This document shows positions 1 to 9,781 of a stretch of DNA of 64,000 nt, in pieces. Both the position numbers and the translations under genes were made by a program. The stretch's first letter is position 1; each line of letters starts with the position of its first letter. The stretch lies in assembly GCA_017591395.1 (NCBI GenBank), contig WEDG01005180.1:107136-171135 (forward strand). Reading direction: 5' to 3'. The notes under the pieces are model-generated. The model had not been told where the DNA came from and ran no database searches. It saw only the letters and a list, made by a program, of their open reading frames with translations. The stretch is from Schistocephalus solidus (Eukaryota > Platyhelminthes > Cestoda > Diphyllobothriidea > Diphyllobothriidae).

Positions 1-300
1 GAGCCAAGAGGCACGCTGCCTTGCATAAACCTACGACGGCTCCAAAGGGGACAGCAGTCACGCGAGCCCGCCGGCGTTCAACCTCGGGGAGGTCTAAGGA
101 AGTCAGCGGCGATCGGGCAGGTCAAAGTTCACGCGTCCGACATGGATATAATACAAGGCACGCGGCAAGACTTACCACCAGGAGCAGCAAGCACTTTACT
201 CTGATGATGGAAGCGAGAAGGCTTTCGAAACGTCAGTACAAATACAATTTGGTCCATGAACTCGCCCCCTCTTCTTCTTCGTCTTCTTCAGGAGATGATG
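1..300 (+). mobile_element. 3' end of a Penelope-like element
   Basis: The left edge of the window reads as the tail of a Penelope-like retroelement: a basic, Arg/Ser-rich open stretch running into a terminal segment that contains a hammerhead-like core (listed separately). The same arrangement (tail, then CTGATGA, hairpin, GAAAC) recurs at 5.8, 7.1, 33.3, 35.1 and 63.8 kb. The continuous reading through 21-380 runs across the repeat junction and has no recognisable domain, so I do not call it a gene. The 5' part of the element lies outside the window. Confidence 0.5.
197..238 (+). ncRNA. hammerhead ribozyme motif, intact-looking core (Penelope terminus type)
   Basis: The conserved core CTGATGA is at 201-207. 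Stem II is GGAAGC (209-214) and GCTTTC (221-226), six pairs with one G-U, closed by a 6-nt loop. GAAA (227-230), C231 and the cleavage triplet GTC (232-234) follow. Stem I is TACT (197-200) pairing with AGTA (235-238). Stem III is reduced to the self-complementary ACGT, so an intramolecular stem cannot close and dimer formation would be expected. Hammerheads in terminal repeats of Penelope-like elements are established; activity of this copy is inference. Confidence 0.7.
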
Positions 301-331
301 AACGCGATATATGTATATATATGATAAAGTG

Positions 332-427
332 GAACCGACAACGACATGGGAGACTGGAATGGCCATTTCTGGCTTATTAGCCGTCATCAGCCAGTCATAC
401 CCAATACCAAGTGTGTCACACCTGGCA
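332..427 (-). mobile_element. SINE tail in inverted orientation
   Basis: The 3' tail of the tRNA-derived SINE family lies here on the minus strand. It is followed directly by a plus-strand head and tail (about 430-650), so the pair forms a fold-back with a tRNA-like region in the loop. The minus-strand hammerhead-like motif (396 to 352) keeps CTGATGA, GAAA and the GACTGG/CCAGTC stem I. A short (TA)-rich stretch precedes it, as at other copies. Confidence 0.75.
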
Positions 428-429
428 AC

Positions 430-650
430 ACACTATCATCATATTCCCGATCGCAACCGACAAAACAACGAGCCCGTGGCTCAATGGTAGAGCGTTCGAC
501 TCAAATACCAAAGGTCGCGGGTTCGAATCCCAGGTGTGCCACACCTGGGATTTGGGTATGACTGGCTGATGACGGCTAATAAGCCAGAAATGGCCATTCC
601 GGTCTTCCTTGTCTTTGTCGGTCATATTATTCTGCCTATATACTTAGCTG
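430..650 (+). mobile_element. SINE unit 1 with Gly-like tRNA head
   Basis: This is the first unit of the array and is of a different subtype from the rest. It has a tRNA-like head (about 471-540) with an A box TGGCTCAATGG (477-487) and a perfect B box GGGTTCGAATCCC (519-531), then the shared tail with CTGATGA at 566-572 and GAAA at 587-590. The D arm pairs GCTC/GAGC, but the anticodon stem is not well formed, so it is a Pol III promoter-bearing SINE rather than a functional tRNA gene. The tRNA type is judged by eye. Confidence 0.75.
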
Positions 651-776
651 CCTTACGGCTGCTGGCGGAGCTTGAGAGTAAGTCCCTAGGCACAACGGGA
701 CGAGTGAGTCCTGTAACCTATCGGTGAGTGCCCCACTACCATTGTTAAAATTCCCGATCGAAACCGGCAGGACAAC

Positions 777-847
777 GAGCTCGTGGCGCAGTGGGTAGAG
801 CGTTGGACTTCTGCCCAACAAGGTCACGAGTTCGAGGATCGGGCGCC
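777..847 (+). other. tRNA-Arg(UCU)-like head, representative of 15 copies
   Basis: This is the first of the fifteen Arg-type heads. The A box region is TGGCGCAGTGG, the D arm is recognisable and the anticodon-loop region carries CTTCT as in tRNA-Arg(UCU). The B box (GAGTTCGAGG) deviates from GGTTCGANTCC. The acceptor stem does not close, so it is not a tRNA gene. Its likely role is an internal RNA polymerase III promoter. Confidence 0.7.
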
Positions 848-1177
848 GCAGTACCTGGGGTTGGGTATGGCTGGCTGACGACGGCTAATAAGCCAGAAAT
901 GGCCATTCCAGTCTCCCTTGACTTTGTCGGTCATGTTATTCTGCCTATATACTAAGCTGCCTTACGGCTGCTGGCGGGGCTTGAGAGTTAGCCCCAAGAC
1001 ACAACGGGACGAGTGAGTCCTGTAACCGATCGGTGAGTGCCCCACTACCATTGTTAATATTCCCGATCGAAACCGGCAGGACGACGAGCTCGTGGCGCAA
1101 TGGGTAGAGCGTTGGACTTTTGCCCAACAAGGTCGCGAGTTCGAGGCTCCGGCGCCGCAGCGCCTGGGGTTGGGTAT

Positions 1178-1222
1178 GGCTGGCTGATGACGGCTAATAA
1201 GCCAGAAATGGCCATTCCAGTC
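1178..1222 (+). ncRNA. hammerhead-like motif of the SINE unit (representative)
   Basis: Stem I is GGCTGG (1178-1183) with CCAGTC (1217-1222), six pairs with one G-U. CTGATGA is at 1184-1190. Stem II is GGCT/AGCC with loop AATA, flanked by a C-A mismatch where most hammerheads have G-C. GAAA is at 1205-1208. TGGCCA (1209-1214) then TT precede the expected cut, giving triplet ATT, an allowed NUH. Stem III is the palindrome ATGGCCAT: at most two intramolecular pairs, or eight pairs in a dimer. CTGANGA cores start at 566, 875, 1184, 1494, 1804, 2422, 2731, 3040, 3969 and 4897. Units at 2113, 3350, 3660, 4278, 4587 and 5205 read CTGACAA and are predicted inactive. Confidence 0.6.
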
Positions 1223-4200
1223 TCCCTTGTCTTTGTCGGTCATGTTATTCTGCCTATATACTAAGCTGCCTTACGGCTGCTGGCAGGGGCTTGAGAGTTA
1301 GCCCCAAGACACAACGGGACGAGTGAGTCCTGTAACCGATCGGTGAGTGCACCACTACCATTGTTAATATTCCCGATCGAAACCAGCAGGACGACGAGCT
1401 CGTGGCGCAATGGGTAGAGCGTTGGACTTCTGCCCAACAAGGTCGCGAGTTCGAGGCTTCGGCGCCGCAGCGCCTGGGGTTGGGTATGGCTGGCTGATGA
1501 CGGCACATAAGCCAGAAATGGCCATTTCAGTCTCACTTGACTTTGTCGGTCATGTTATTCTGCCTATATACTTAGCTGCCTTACGGCTGCTGACGGGACT
1601 TGAGAGTTAGCCCCAAAGGCACAACGGGACAAGTGAGTCCTGTAACCGATCGGTGAGTGCCCCACTACCATTGTTAATATTCCCGATCGAAACCGGCAGG
1701 ACAACGAGCTCGTGGCGCAGTGGGTAGAGCGTTGGACTTCTGCCCAACAAGGTCACGAGTTCGAGGATCGGGCACCGCAGCGCCTGGGGTTGGGTATGGC
1801 TGGCTGACGACGGCTAATAAGCCAGAAATGGCCATTCCAGTCTCCCTTGTCTTTGTCAGTCATGTTATTCTGCCTATATACTTAGCTGCCTTACGGCTGC
1901 TGGCGGGGCTTGAGAGTAAGCCCCACGGCACAACGGGACGAGTAAGTCCTGTAACCGATCGGTGAGTGCCCCACTACCATTGTTAATATTCCCGATCGAA
2001 ACCGGCAGGACAACGAGCTCGTGGCGCAGTGGGTAGAGCGTTGGACTTCTGCCCAACAAGGTCACGAGTTCGAGGCTCGGGCGCCGCAGCGCCTGGGGTT
2101 GGGTATGGCTGGCTGACAACGGTTAATAAGCCAGAAATGGCCATTCCAGTCTTCCTTGTCTTTGTCGGTCATATTATTCTGCCTATATACTTAGCTGCCT
2201 TACGGCTGCTGGCGGAGCTTGAGAGTAAGTCCCTAGGCACAACGGGACGAGTGAGTCCTGTAACCTATCGGTGAGTGCCCCACTACCATTGTTAATATTC
2301 CCGATCGAAACCGGCAGGATAACGAGCTCGTGGCGCAGTGGGTAGAGCGTTGGACTTCTGCCCAACAAGGTCGCAAACTCGAGGCTCGGGCGCCGCAGCG
2401 CCTGGGGTTGGGTATGGCTGGCTGACGACGGCTAATAAGCCAGAAATGGCCATTCCAGTCTCCCTTGACTTTGTCGGTCATGTTATTCTGCCTATATACT
2501 AAGCTGCCTTATGGCTGCTGGCAGGGCTTGCGAGTTAGCCCCAAGACACAACGGGACGAGTGAGTCCTGTAACCGATCGGTGAGTGCCCCACTACCATTG
2601 TTAATATTCCCGATCGAAACCGGCAGGACGACGAGCTCGTGGCGCAATGGGTAGAGCGTTGGACTTTTGCCCAACAAGGTCGCGAGTTCGAGGCTCCGGC
2701 GCCGCAGCGCCTGGGGTTGGGTATGGCTGGCTGATGACGGCTAATAAGCCAGAAATGGCCATTCCAGTCTCCCTTGTCTTTGTCGGTCACGTTATTCTGC
2801 CTATATACTTAGCTGCCTTACGGCTGCTGGCGGGGCTTGAGAGTTAGCCGCAAGGCGCAACGGGACGAGTGAGTCCTGTAACCGATCGGTGAGTGCCCCA
2901 CTACCATTGTTAATATTCCCGATCGAAACCGGCAGGACAACGAGCTCGTGGCGCAGAGGGTAGAGCGTTGAAATTCTGCCCAACAAGGTCGCAAACTCGA
3001 GGCTCGGGCGCCGCAGCGCCTGGGGTTGGGTATGGCTGGCTGACGACGGCTAATAAGCCAGAAATGGCCATTCCAGTCTCCCTTGACTTTGTCGGTCATG
3101 TTATTCTGCCTATATACTTAGCTGCCTTACGGCTGCTGACGGGGCTTGAGAGTTAGCCCCAAGGCACAACGGGACGAGTGAGTCCTGTAACCGATCGGTG
3201 AGTGCCCCACTAACATTGTTAATATTCCCGATCGAAACCGGCAGGACAACGAGCTCGTGGCGCAGTGGGTGGAGCGTTGGACTTCTGCCCAACAAGGTCG
3301 CAAAGTTCGAGGCTCGGGCGCCGCAGCGCCTGGGGTTGGGTATGGCTGGCTGACAACGGTTAATAAGCCAGAAATGGCCATTCCAGTCTCCCTTGTCTTT
3401 GTCGGTCATATTATTCTGCCTATATACTCAGCTGCCTTACGGCTGCTGGCGGGAGCTTGAGAGTTAGTCCCTAGGCACAACGGGACGAGTGAGTCCTGTA
3501 ACCTATCGGTGAGTGCCCCACTACCATTGTTAATATTCCCGATCGGAACCGGCAGGACGACGAGCTCGTGGCGCAATGGGTAGAGCGTTGGACTTCTGCC
3601 CAACAAATTCGCGAGTTCGAGGCTCCGGCGCCGCAGCGCCTGGGGTTGGGTATGGCTGGCTGACAACGGTTAATAAGCCAGAAATGGCCATTCCAGTCTC
3701 CCTTGTCTTTGTTGGTCATGTTATTCTGCCTATATACTTAGCTGCCTTACGGCTGCTGGCGGGGCTTGAGAGTTAGCCCCAAGGCACAACGGGACGAGTG
3801 AGTCCTGTAACCTATCGGTGAGTGCCCCACTACCATTGTATATATTCCCGATCGAAACCGGCAAGACAACGAGCTCGTGGCGCAGTGGGTAGAGCGTTGA
3901 ACTTCTGCCCAACAAGGTCGCAAACTCGAGGCTCGGGCGCCGCAGCGCCTGGGGTTGGGTATGGCTGGCTGACGACGGCTAATAAGCCAGAAATGGCTAT
4001 TCCAGTTTCCCTTGACTTTGTCGGTCATGTTATTCTGCCTATATACTTAGCTGCCTTACGGCTGCTGACGGGGCTTGAGAGTTAGCCCCAAGGCACAACG
4101 GGACGAGTGAGTCCTGTAACCGATCGGTGAGTGCCCCACTAACATTGTTAATATTCCCGATCGAAACCGGCAGGACAACGAGCTCGTGGCGCAGTGGGTG

Positions 4201-5214
4201 GAGCGTTGGACTTCTGCCCAACAAGGTCGCAAACTCGAGGCTCGGGCGCCGCAGCGCCTGGGGTTGGGTATGGCTGGCTGACAACGGTTAATAAGCCAGA
4301 AATGGCCATTCCAGTCTCCCTTGTCTTTGTCGGTCATATTATTCTGCCTATATACTCAGCTGCCTTACGGCTGCTGGCGGAGCTTGAGAGTAAGTCCCTA
4401 GGCACAACGGGACGAGTGAGTCCTGTAACCTATCGGTGAGTGCCCCACTACCATTGTTAATATTCCCGATCGGAACCGGCAGGACGACGAGCTCGTGGCG
4501 CAATGGGTAGAGCGTTGGACTTTTGCCCAACAAGGTCGCGAGTTCGAGGCTCCGGCGCCGCAGCGCCTGGGGTTGGGTATGGCTGGCTGACAACGGTTAA
4601 TAAGCCAGAAATGGCCATTCCAGTCTCCCTTGTCTTTGTTGGTCATGTTATTCTGCCTATATACTTAGCTGCCTTACGGCTGCTGGCGGGGCTTGAGAGT
4701 TAGCCCCAAGGCGCAACGGGACGAGTGAGTCCTGTAACCTATCGGTGAGTGCCCCACTACCATTGTATATATTCCCGATCGAAACCGGCAGGACAACGAG
4801 CTCGTGGCGCAGTGGGTAGAGCGTTGAACTTCTGCCCAACAAGGTCGCAAACTCGAGGCTCGGGCGCCGCAGCGCCTGGGGTTGGGTATGGCTGGCTGAC
4901 GACGGCTAATAAGCCAGAAATGGCCATTCCAGTTTCCCTTGACTTTGTCGGTCATGTTATTCTGCCTATATACTTAGCAGCCTTACGGCTGCTGACGGGG
5001 CTTGAGAGTTAGCCCCAAGGCACAACGGGACGAGTGAGTCCTGTAACCGATCGGTGAGTGCCCCACTAACATTGTTAATATTCCCGATTGAAACCGGCAG
5101 GACAACGAGCTCGTGGCGCAGTGGGTAGAGCGTTGGACTCCTGCCCAACAAGGTCGCGAGTTCGAGGCTCGGGCGCCGCAGCGCCTGGGGTTGGGTATGG
5201 CTGGCTGACAACGG

Positions 5215-5217
<3 letters not shown>

Positions 5218-5274
<57 letters not shown>
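5218..5274. repeat. (TA)n microsatellite truncating the array
   Basis: About 28 TA repeats replace the rest of unit 16, just after its CTGACAA motif, so this last unit lacks GAAA and the tail. Several other SINE copies in the window also abut (TA)n (300-330, 57183, 57752, 63538). Confidence 0.95.
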
Positions 5275-5275
<1 letters not shown>

Positions 5276-5759
5276 CGCATCTACTAGGCGGTGAGTTTAG
5301 AGGGCACAACACACAAACACACACAAGTCCGCAGAATTGTTTAGCTTCTTCACTGTGATCTTAAAGGACAGTTTGTAGTACCGTCGATTGGGGTTTTGTG
5401 GTCCTTCAAATTTGCTCGCACTTCCATCATGCATTTGAGATACACACACACAAGTGTTTACTTTACAAGTGTTTACCGACTGCTTGGACAAAGAGAGAGA
5501 GAGAGAGAATGTCGTCATTTAGTAAGTACGCAGGTCACGTTATAGTGCATGCCGGTGAATGTCTGGCTGTACTCTTGTCTCGCAAGTAGCATTGCTGGTT
5601 GTATTCTCTGACATATTCCCTGACTATCCGGCGCTATAAATGACATAACCCAGTTTTTGGAAACTTGCCCATCATCAGTATTAGTAGTGAAATCCCTCGG
5701 ATAAAAAGACAAGCTACATACTCTGTAAACCGAGGGACGCATTTTGCCTATAAGAGGTG
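5275..5759. other. intergenic or intronic stretch without recognised gene
   Basis: No coding signal is recognised. It contains a short (GA)n run (about 5491-5508). Readings here have no domain and no convincing splice context. Confidence 0.6.
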
Positions 5760-5801
5760 TTGGGAGAATTAGATGCGATCGCTGGGACAAGAGCTTTATT
5801 C

Positions 5802-5843
5802 GCCTAACGTTTCGGATTCCAAATTAAACCCATCATCAGATAC
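5802..5843 (-). ncRNA. hammerhead-like motif, degenerate
   Basis: On the minus strand CTGATGA, stem II GGGTT/AATCC and GAAAC are kept, but the triplet is GTT and stem I (GTAT/AGGC) has a mismatch. It has the same architecture as 197-238 and is probably weak or inactive. Confidence 0.5.
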
Positions 5844-6214
5844 AGTTTAACATACGGTTACTTCGTACACAGGGAGCTGCAGTATTTATAGGATACCTTC
5901 ACTATGCTACTGCACGCCTACGGCAATTAACAGCTCCCCCCTTCAGCGAGGACGACTGCACTCTGGTGCGTTAATTGTTTGATGGCCGGCAGGCAGGCCG
6001 TTGTCCGCGAAAATTTCGTCACCCGTGTTGGAGGGCGGCGTGATGATTGCTCGGCCATCTGGCTCAAGGGCAATGGCGTTGGAAAATGTGTTCCCCTGAG
6101 CACTCCCCGAATGGTCGATTTCCCTAGCTGAACTGAGTCGCAAAACAGAATATGGGTTGGGTAGGTCATTGCACTTGTTAATAGACTGGGGGGCTGTAAA
6201 CCATGACTCAAACT

Positions 6215-6450
6215 ACTCGCGGCTCATGCGATTATCACCTATTGCGAGAATTTCGGCTTCATCGAACTTGAATTTGCGACCGGGTCTCGCCCAATAAGCC
6301 GCGACTTGAGAATTGGCATCATTTCGCCGCAGTGCTGCCGCGTGTTCGACAATTAGCGTCAGAATCAGTCTTCCGGTTTCTCCGACGTAGTTGCTTTGCC
6401 CGCAACTGCACCAGATCCGATAAACAACTCCAGACGTTTATTTCCGGGGC
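6215..6450 (-). pseudogene. GIY-YIG endonuclease domain of a Penelope-like element
   Basis: The minus-strand reading gives GVVYRIWCSCGQSNYVGETG, with the GIY-equivalent VVY, a CxC pair as in Penelope endonucleases, and the YIG-equivalent YVGETG. It continues through an EHAAALRRND-like stretch to a GRKFKFDEAEIL block and ends in a stop after MSRE. This order is typical of the C-terminal endonuclease that nicks target DNA in Penelope-like retrotransposition. There is no start, the reading is cut short at the 3' end, and no reverse transcriptase is attached, so it is a relic. Confidence 0.85.
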
Positions 6451-6724
6451 AGTGGGTCCTTCAGTCTCGTTACCTGACGCCGAATGGTGGCCTCCGGTCT
6501 GTTTGCGACTCCACTTCCAAGTGGCGCGAGAAGGCTGCTGACGGCCTCCGAGACGTTTTCTACGTAAGAAATCACTCACCAAAATTTGGGGTCGTATCTT
6601 GGGCTCTCGACATTTGTCGGTCGATCGGCGTTCTTGCACCCCGGTTCTCAATGCCAACAGCGTCGCATTAATTTCGCGCGTCAGCGTTTTTACGGGGTTT
6701 GTTTCACGTGGAACATAAAACTGG

Positions 6725-7160
6725 CGATCCTACAGTCAGGCTTTAACCTACACAACCCATATTCGGCGTTGAGACTCAGTTGGGATAGGGCAATCGACCA
6801 TTCGGGGAGCGCTCAGACGAACTCATTTTTCAACGCCAATGCCGGTGAGCCAGATGGCCGAGCAACAATCACGCCACCCTCGAACACGCAGAATGAAATT
6901 TTCGCGGATAACAACCCGCATGCCGGCCATCCAACAATTAACGCAGCAGAGCGCAGTCGTCATCGCTGAAGGGGGAGTTGTAAATTGCCGTAGGCGTGCA
7001 GTAGCAAAGTGACGGTATCCTATACATACTGCAACTCCCTGTGTACGAATTAATCGTATGCTAAACTGTCTCTGATGATGGGTTCGAGTTGGAATCCAAA
7101 ACGTCAGGCAAATAAAGCTCTTGTTCCAGCGATCCCATCTACTTCTTCTCAATTACTTCC
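6725..7160 (+). mobile_element. Penelope-like 3' tail and terminus, inverted copy
   Basis: This stretch is the plus-strand counterpart of the tail at 5765-6205, clearly homologous throughout. It includes a shared GCCGTAGGCGTGCAGTAGCA block and ends in a hammerhead-like motif followed by AATAAAGCTCTTG. The two tails therefore diverge outward from a centre near 6.5-6.7 kb. Confidence 0.75.
7068..7109 (+). ncRNA. hammerhead-like motif with mutated core
   Basis: CTGATGA (7072-7078), stem II GGGTT/AATCC and GTC (7103-7105) are kept; stem I GTCT (7068-7071) pairs with AGGC (7106-7109) through one G-U. The GAAA core has become AAAA, which should abolish cleavage. Confidence 0.5.
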
Positions 7161-7189
7161 TGTGACTCGCATTTTCGCTTGTATCCCAT

Positions 7190-7640
7190 GTTGGGAGGTA
7201 GGATTGGTGGAACAAGTGTAATATTCGTCTGACGTTTCGGATTCACACTCGAAGTATCAGCAGTAACCGCATTCTAGTCAGAGGCCACATCAGTTAAGAG
7301 TTACGTGTACAAAAGGGGTGTGGTAGTATGTATCACATGCCTTTGCAGAATTGGCGGCTCCCACCTACATTCCAGATGGCCAGAACTTGCTGAATCGCAG
7401 GCAGCCGAGTAATTTATTGCCGAAGTGTTTGACGAACAAAATTCCTCTTCCAGTGCTCCTGTGCCTCTAGGTTGGACTCGCGGTATCGGCAAGGCGAAAA
7501 CAACTTCGAATCGGTAAAGGTGACCGGAAAGTTTCACAACACATATAGACGCTCGTATGCGAAGGTCTCCGGCGACATGCCTGCATTTCTAATCGCGGAA
7601 GTTCCAGTACGGTAGGCGATGTACCTCACGAAACGTTCAC
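7190..7640 (-). mobile_element. probable third Penelope-like terminus
   Basis: A minus-strand hammerhead-like block lies at 7264 to 7227: GAAAC and GTCAGAC are kept, but the CTGATGA core reads CTGATAC. The 7301-7537 minus reading upstream is in the position of the element's tail but shows no domain I recognise. Support is weaker than for the neighbouring copies. Confidence 0.4.
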
Positions 7641-8676
7641 AGAACTTCCGAAATGTGGCATACACTATAAAGGATTACTTATGTGGTGTTGTAATGTTTA
7701 ATATCCTGCAGCGTAGTTGCAAAGACCTTTCAGTTAAGACAGGATGACGGCGTTGAATGTGCCTCATTTTTCGGCCACCTGCTAGAACGGTACTTGAGAA
7801 CAAACGGTTACTTAAGAGTATGCTATTTCATTCGTTTTCGAGGCTATTAAAAATAAAAACACATAATACAAAAGACGCATGCAAAAATATCCCTTCTTGT
7901 ACTCAATTTTTAGCAGACATGTCAGAGAAAAGGTATATTATTGCTTTTAAGTAAACTTTGATAATTCCCGAAACAAAATTTTGAACTGAAGTAGCTTTTT
8001 TGCTGGCGTCCAGGCTTTTAAAACTACAGGCTGTGAAAACCACACATCCCCCTATCAACGAAGATAGAAGATAGGGCTCATGAAATTTCGCAATGGATAC
8101 GCACCATTTGGTTGATTTTATACTTTAAACGAACAGCTAGAATGCTATTTGACTGTACACGTCTCGCCCTTATAAAATCGCTCAATTACAAAGGTAGGCA
8201 GAACGATCCTATTTCCTGGGTAGAACATTTGATGAGGTCATAATTGTCTAACAAAAAGTACACATATTTGCATCAAATTTGCCGAAAAGCAGGTTTAGAT
8301 TTTCGGTTAAGGTTATGATTAAGTTGAAGGTTAAAGTTAAGGCTAGCGTTATGGTCAGTTGGTTGTAGTGGTGAGATTATGCGCAGAACCAACTTTATAA
8401 CTTGGACGGCGCATTTCTATTCCCGTGTCCTGTTTTGAGGGGACCATATAAGTAATCCTTACCAACCTTGTGAACGAAAAGACCTTTCAGAATCTCGTTT
8501 AAGGTTTCAGAACATTAGTCACCTCAGGGCTATCTAGTGCTGTGATGAAAAGCAATAACAGCATTCGAAGGAGGCTGAAGTAACCGGCTAAACTTATTTC
8601 CCCCCCCCGATTGGCTAGCAAGGCACATTGAATGTCACCACCAGAAAAAAAAGCAAAAAGAGAGGGGCAGACTCAC
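7640..8676. other. intronic stretch with dispersed repeat and GGTTA-rich patch
   Basis: About 8010-8130 resembles 18090-18200 (shared AAACTACAGGC and a following AT-rich block), so it belongs to an unnamed dispersed repeat. About 8305-8355 is a degenerate GGTTAAGG-type patch. No exon was recognised; this is the 3' side of the catalytic PLC exon. Confidence 0.5.
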
Positions 8677-8887
8677 CGACAGCCTGCAAGTAGGACTTGA
8701 CGATAAATCTCGACTGAAGACTTTCCGCCAAACTGTCGACCAATCAGGTAGGTATTATGCGAGGAATTAATGTAGTAATGACAGAGCGGTTGATCCATAT
8801 CCTGGTAGATGTCCAGGCGGTCAAGGAACACGGGGGCATTGTCATCCGACATTAAATAACGGTAGAAGCACTCCAGAGTGAGACCAT
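8677..8887 (-). CDS. PLCB: phospholipase C beta exon: start of catalytic X box
   Basis: A 211-nt exon with acceptor TATAG (ending 8888) after a pyrimidine-rich tract and donor GTGAGT (8676-8671). It encodes 70 residues including [18 protein letters not shown] and [19 protein letters not shown], ending [16 protein letters not shown] beta hydrolyses phosphatidylinositol 4,5-bisphosphate to IP3 and diacylglycerol downstream of G-alpha-q at the membrane. The catalytic His codon is at 8759-8757 and the calcium-binding Asn follows. The exon starts after one base of a split codon and ends after two. Sequence and spacing fit PLC beta rather than delta or gamma. It is intact. Confidence 0.95.
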
Positions 8888-9537
8888 CTATAGGAGGATT
8901 AGAAAGAGGAAAGAAATAGCGTGAAAAGTCGGACGAAATAAATTATACTTCCAAACGATCGGGGCTCCTTGCTTGACCTGTAACTGCTTCCAGGAGACGG
9001 ACTTGTGTAGTTTGTGCGTGTGTCGACAAGAAAATGGCTGACCCTGTGCTGCTTCTAGAAATTTCTCTTAAATAGCCCTCATTCTTCCCCCGCCTCCCCT
9101 GCCTATAAAAATACGTTTGTTGAGTTCATTCGGGTTAGTAAAAAAGCTAAGAAGAGCAAACAGTCCTCAGCGAAGAACCTACGTCTTATAGACACATCAT
9201 GTTGTGAGGCAGATTGGGTGTTTTGAGGATCTCATGGTCTTTTGCGTTGCGAAATTCCCAGTGAAAAATTTAAAATACACTTTGGTGAGCATACATTAGG
9301 TTTAGAAAGAGTCTCCTCAGGCGTTTACATTTATAGCGCTGTGTAAGTAAGTTAAAAATGCGGGCATTTATTATGCACCGTATGAAATACAAAGTTGACG
9401 GCAATTATAATATCATTGGGAAGTGTTATGAGTAGAGACAACGGAAACCGTAGAGCGGCAAATAAGCCCCAAATAGGCCATCCCGGAAGTTCTATTTTGG
9501 TTGAAAAAAACGGATTACGGTTTCGGACTTACTTGCC

Positions 9538-9579
<42 letters not shown>

Positions 9580-9781
9580 ACGCGCTTTACTGGTAAAGTA
9601 TCATTCAAAATTTTCAGCAAAAATGGTTCCATACACTGAGACAAGATATTATGCAAGAATAAAAGGGTTACAAATTAACATCTTATTGGGAGACAGTTCA
9701 CTCTCAGCTTCTGCATTTCTATCTGTGCATACGTAAGGTAGCGTGCTAGGAATGGTAAAACAGAGCGCTGATATACCGATT
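8888..9781. other. intron sequence, (GA)n run
   Basis: This is part of the 6,347-bp intron between the PLC exons at 15235-15343 and 8677-8887. It holds a (GA)n microsatellite at about 9541-9577. Nothing else was recognised. Confidence 0.7.

Larger units (their letters stand above)
430..5218 (+). repeat. tandem array of a 309-310 bp tRNA-derived, hammerhead-bearing unit
   Basis: The landmark CCTTACGGCT (or a one-base variant) recurs at 651, 960, 1269, 1579, 1889, 2198, 2507, 2816, 3125, 3435, 3745, 4054, 4363, 4672 and 4981, a period of 309-310 bp. Each unit has a body, the spacer ATTCCCGATCG, a tRNA-like head with Pol III A and B boxes, and a tail. Fifteen heads resemble tRNA-Arg(UCU) (GTGGCGCAGTGGGTAGAGCG, then GTTGGACTTCT); the first is Gly-like. 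The architecture matches the schistosome SM-alpha repeat (tRNA-like promoter plus hammerhead), which is established knowledge; homology is inference. All short readings in both strands here are repeat translations and not genes. The array is antisense to the PLC gene. Confidence 0.9.
5760..6665 (-). mobile_element. Penelope-like element, 3' part with GIY-YIG endonuclease relic
   Basis: Read on the minus strand: linker (about 6660-6450), GIY-YIG endonuclease (about 6450-6215), 3' tail and terminal hammerhead-like segment (about 5850-5760). The element is 5' truncated; no reverse transcriptase motifs are present. Its tail (5765-6205) is an inverted copy of 6725-7155. Confidence 0.8.

Noticed and set aside
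21..380. 119-residue plus-strand reading at the left edge
   Set aside because: It crosses from a Penelope terminus into the SINE tail and includes the hammerhead region; no domain.
471..540. Functional tRNA gene
   Set aside because: A and B boxes are good, but acceptor and anticodon stems do not close; it is a SINE head.
430..5218. Dozens of 60-113 residue readings on both strands
   Set aside because: They repeat every 309-310 bp and are translations of the tandem unit.
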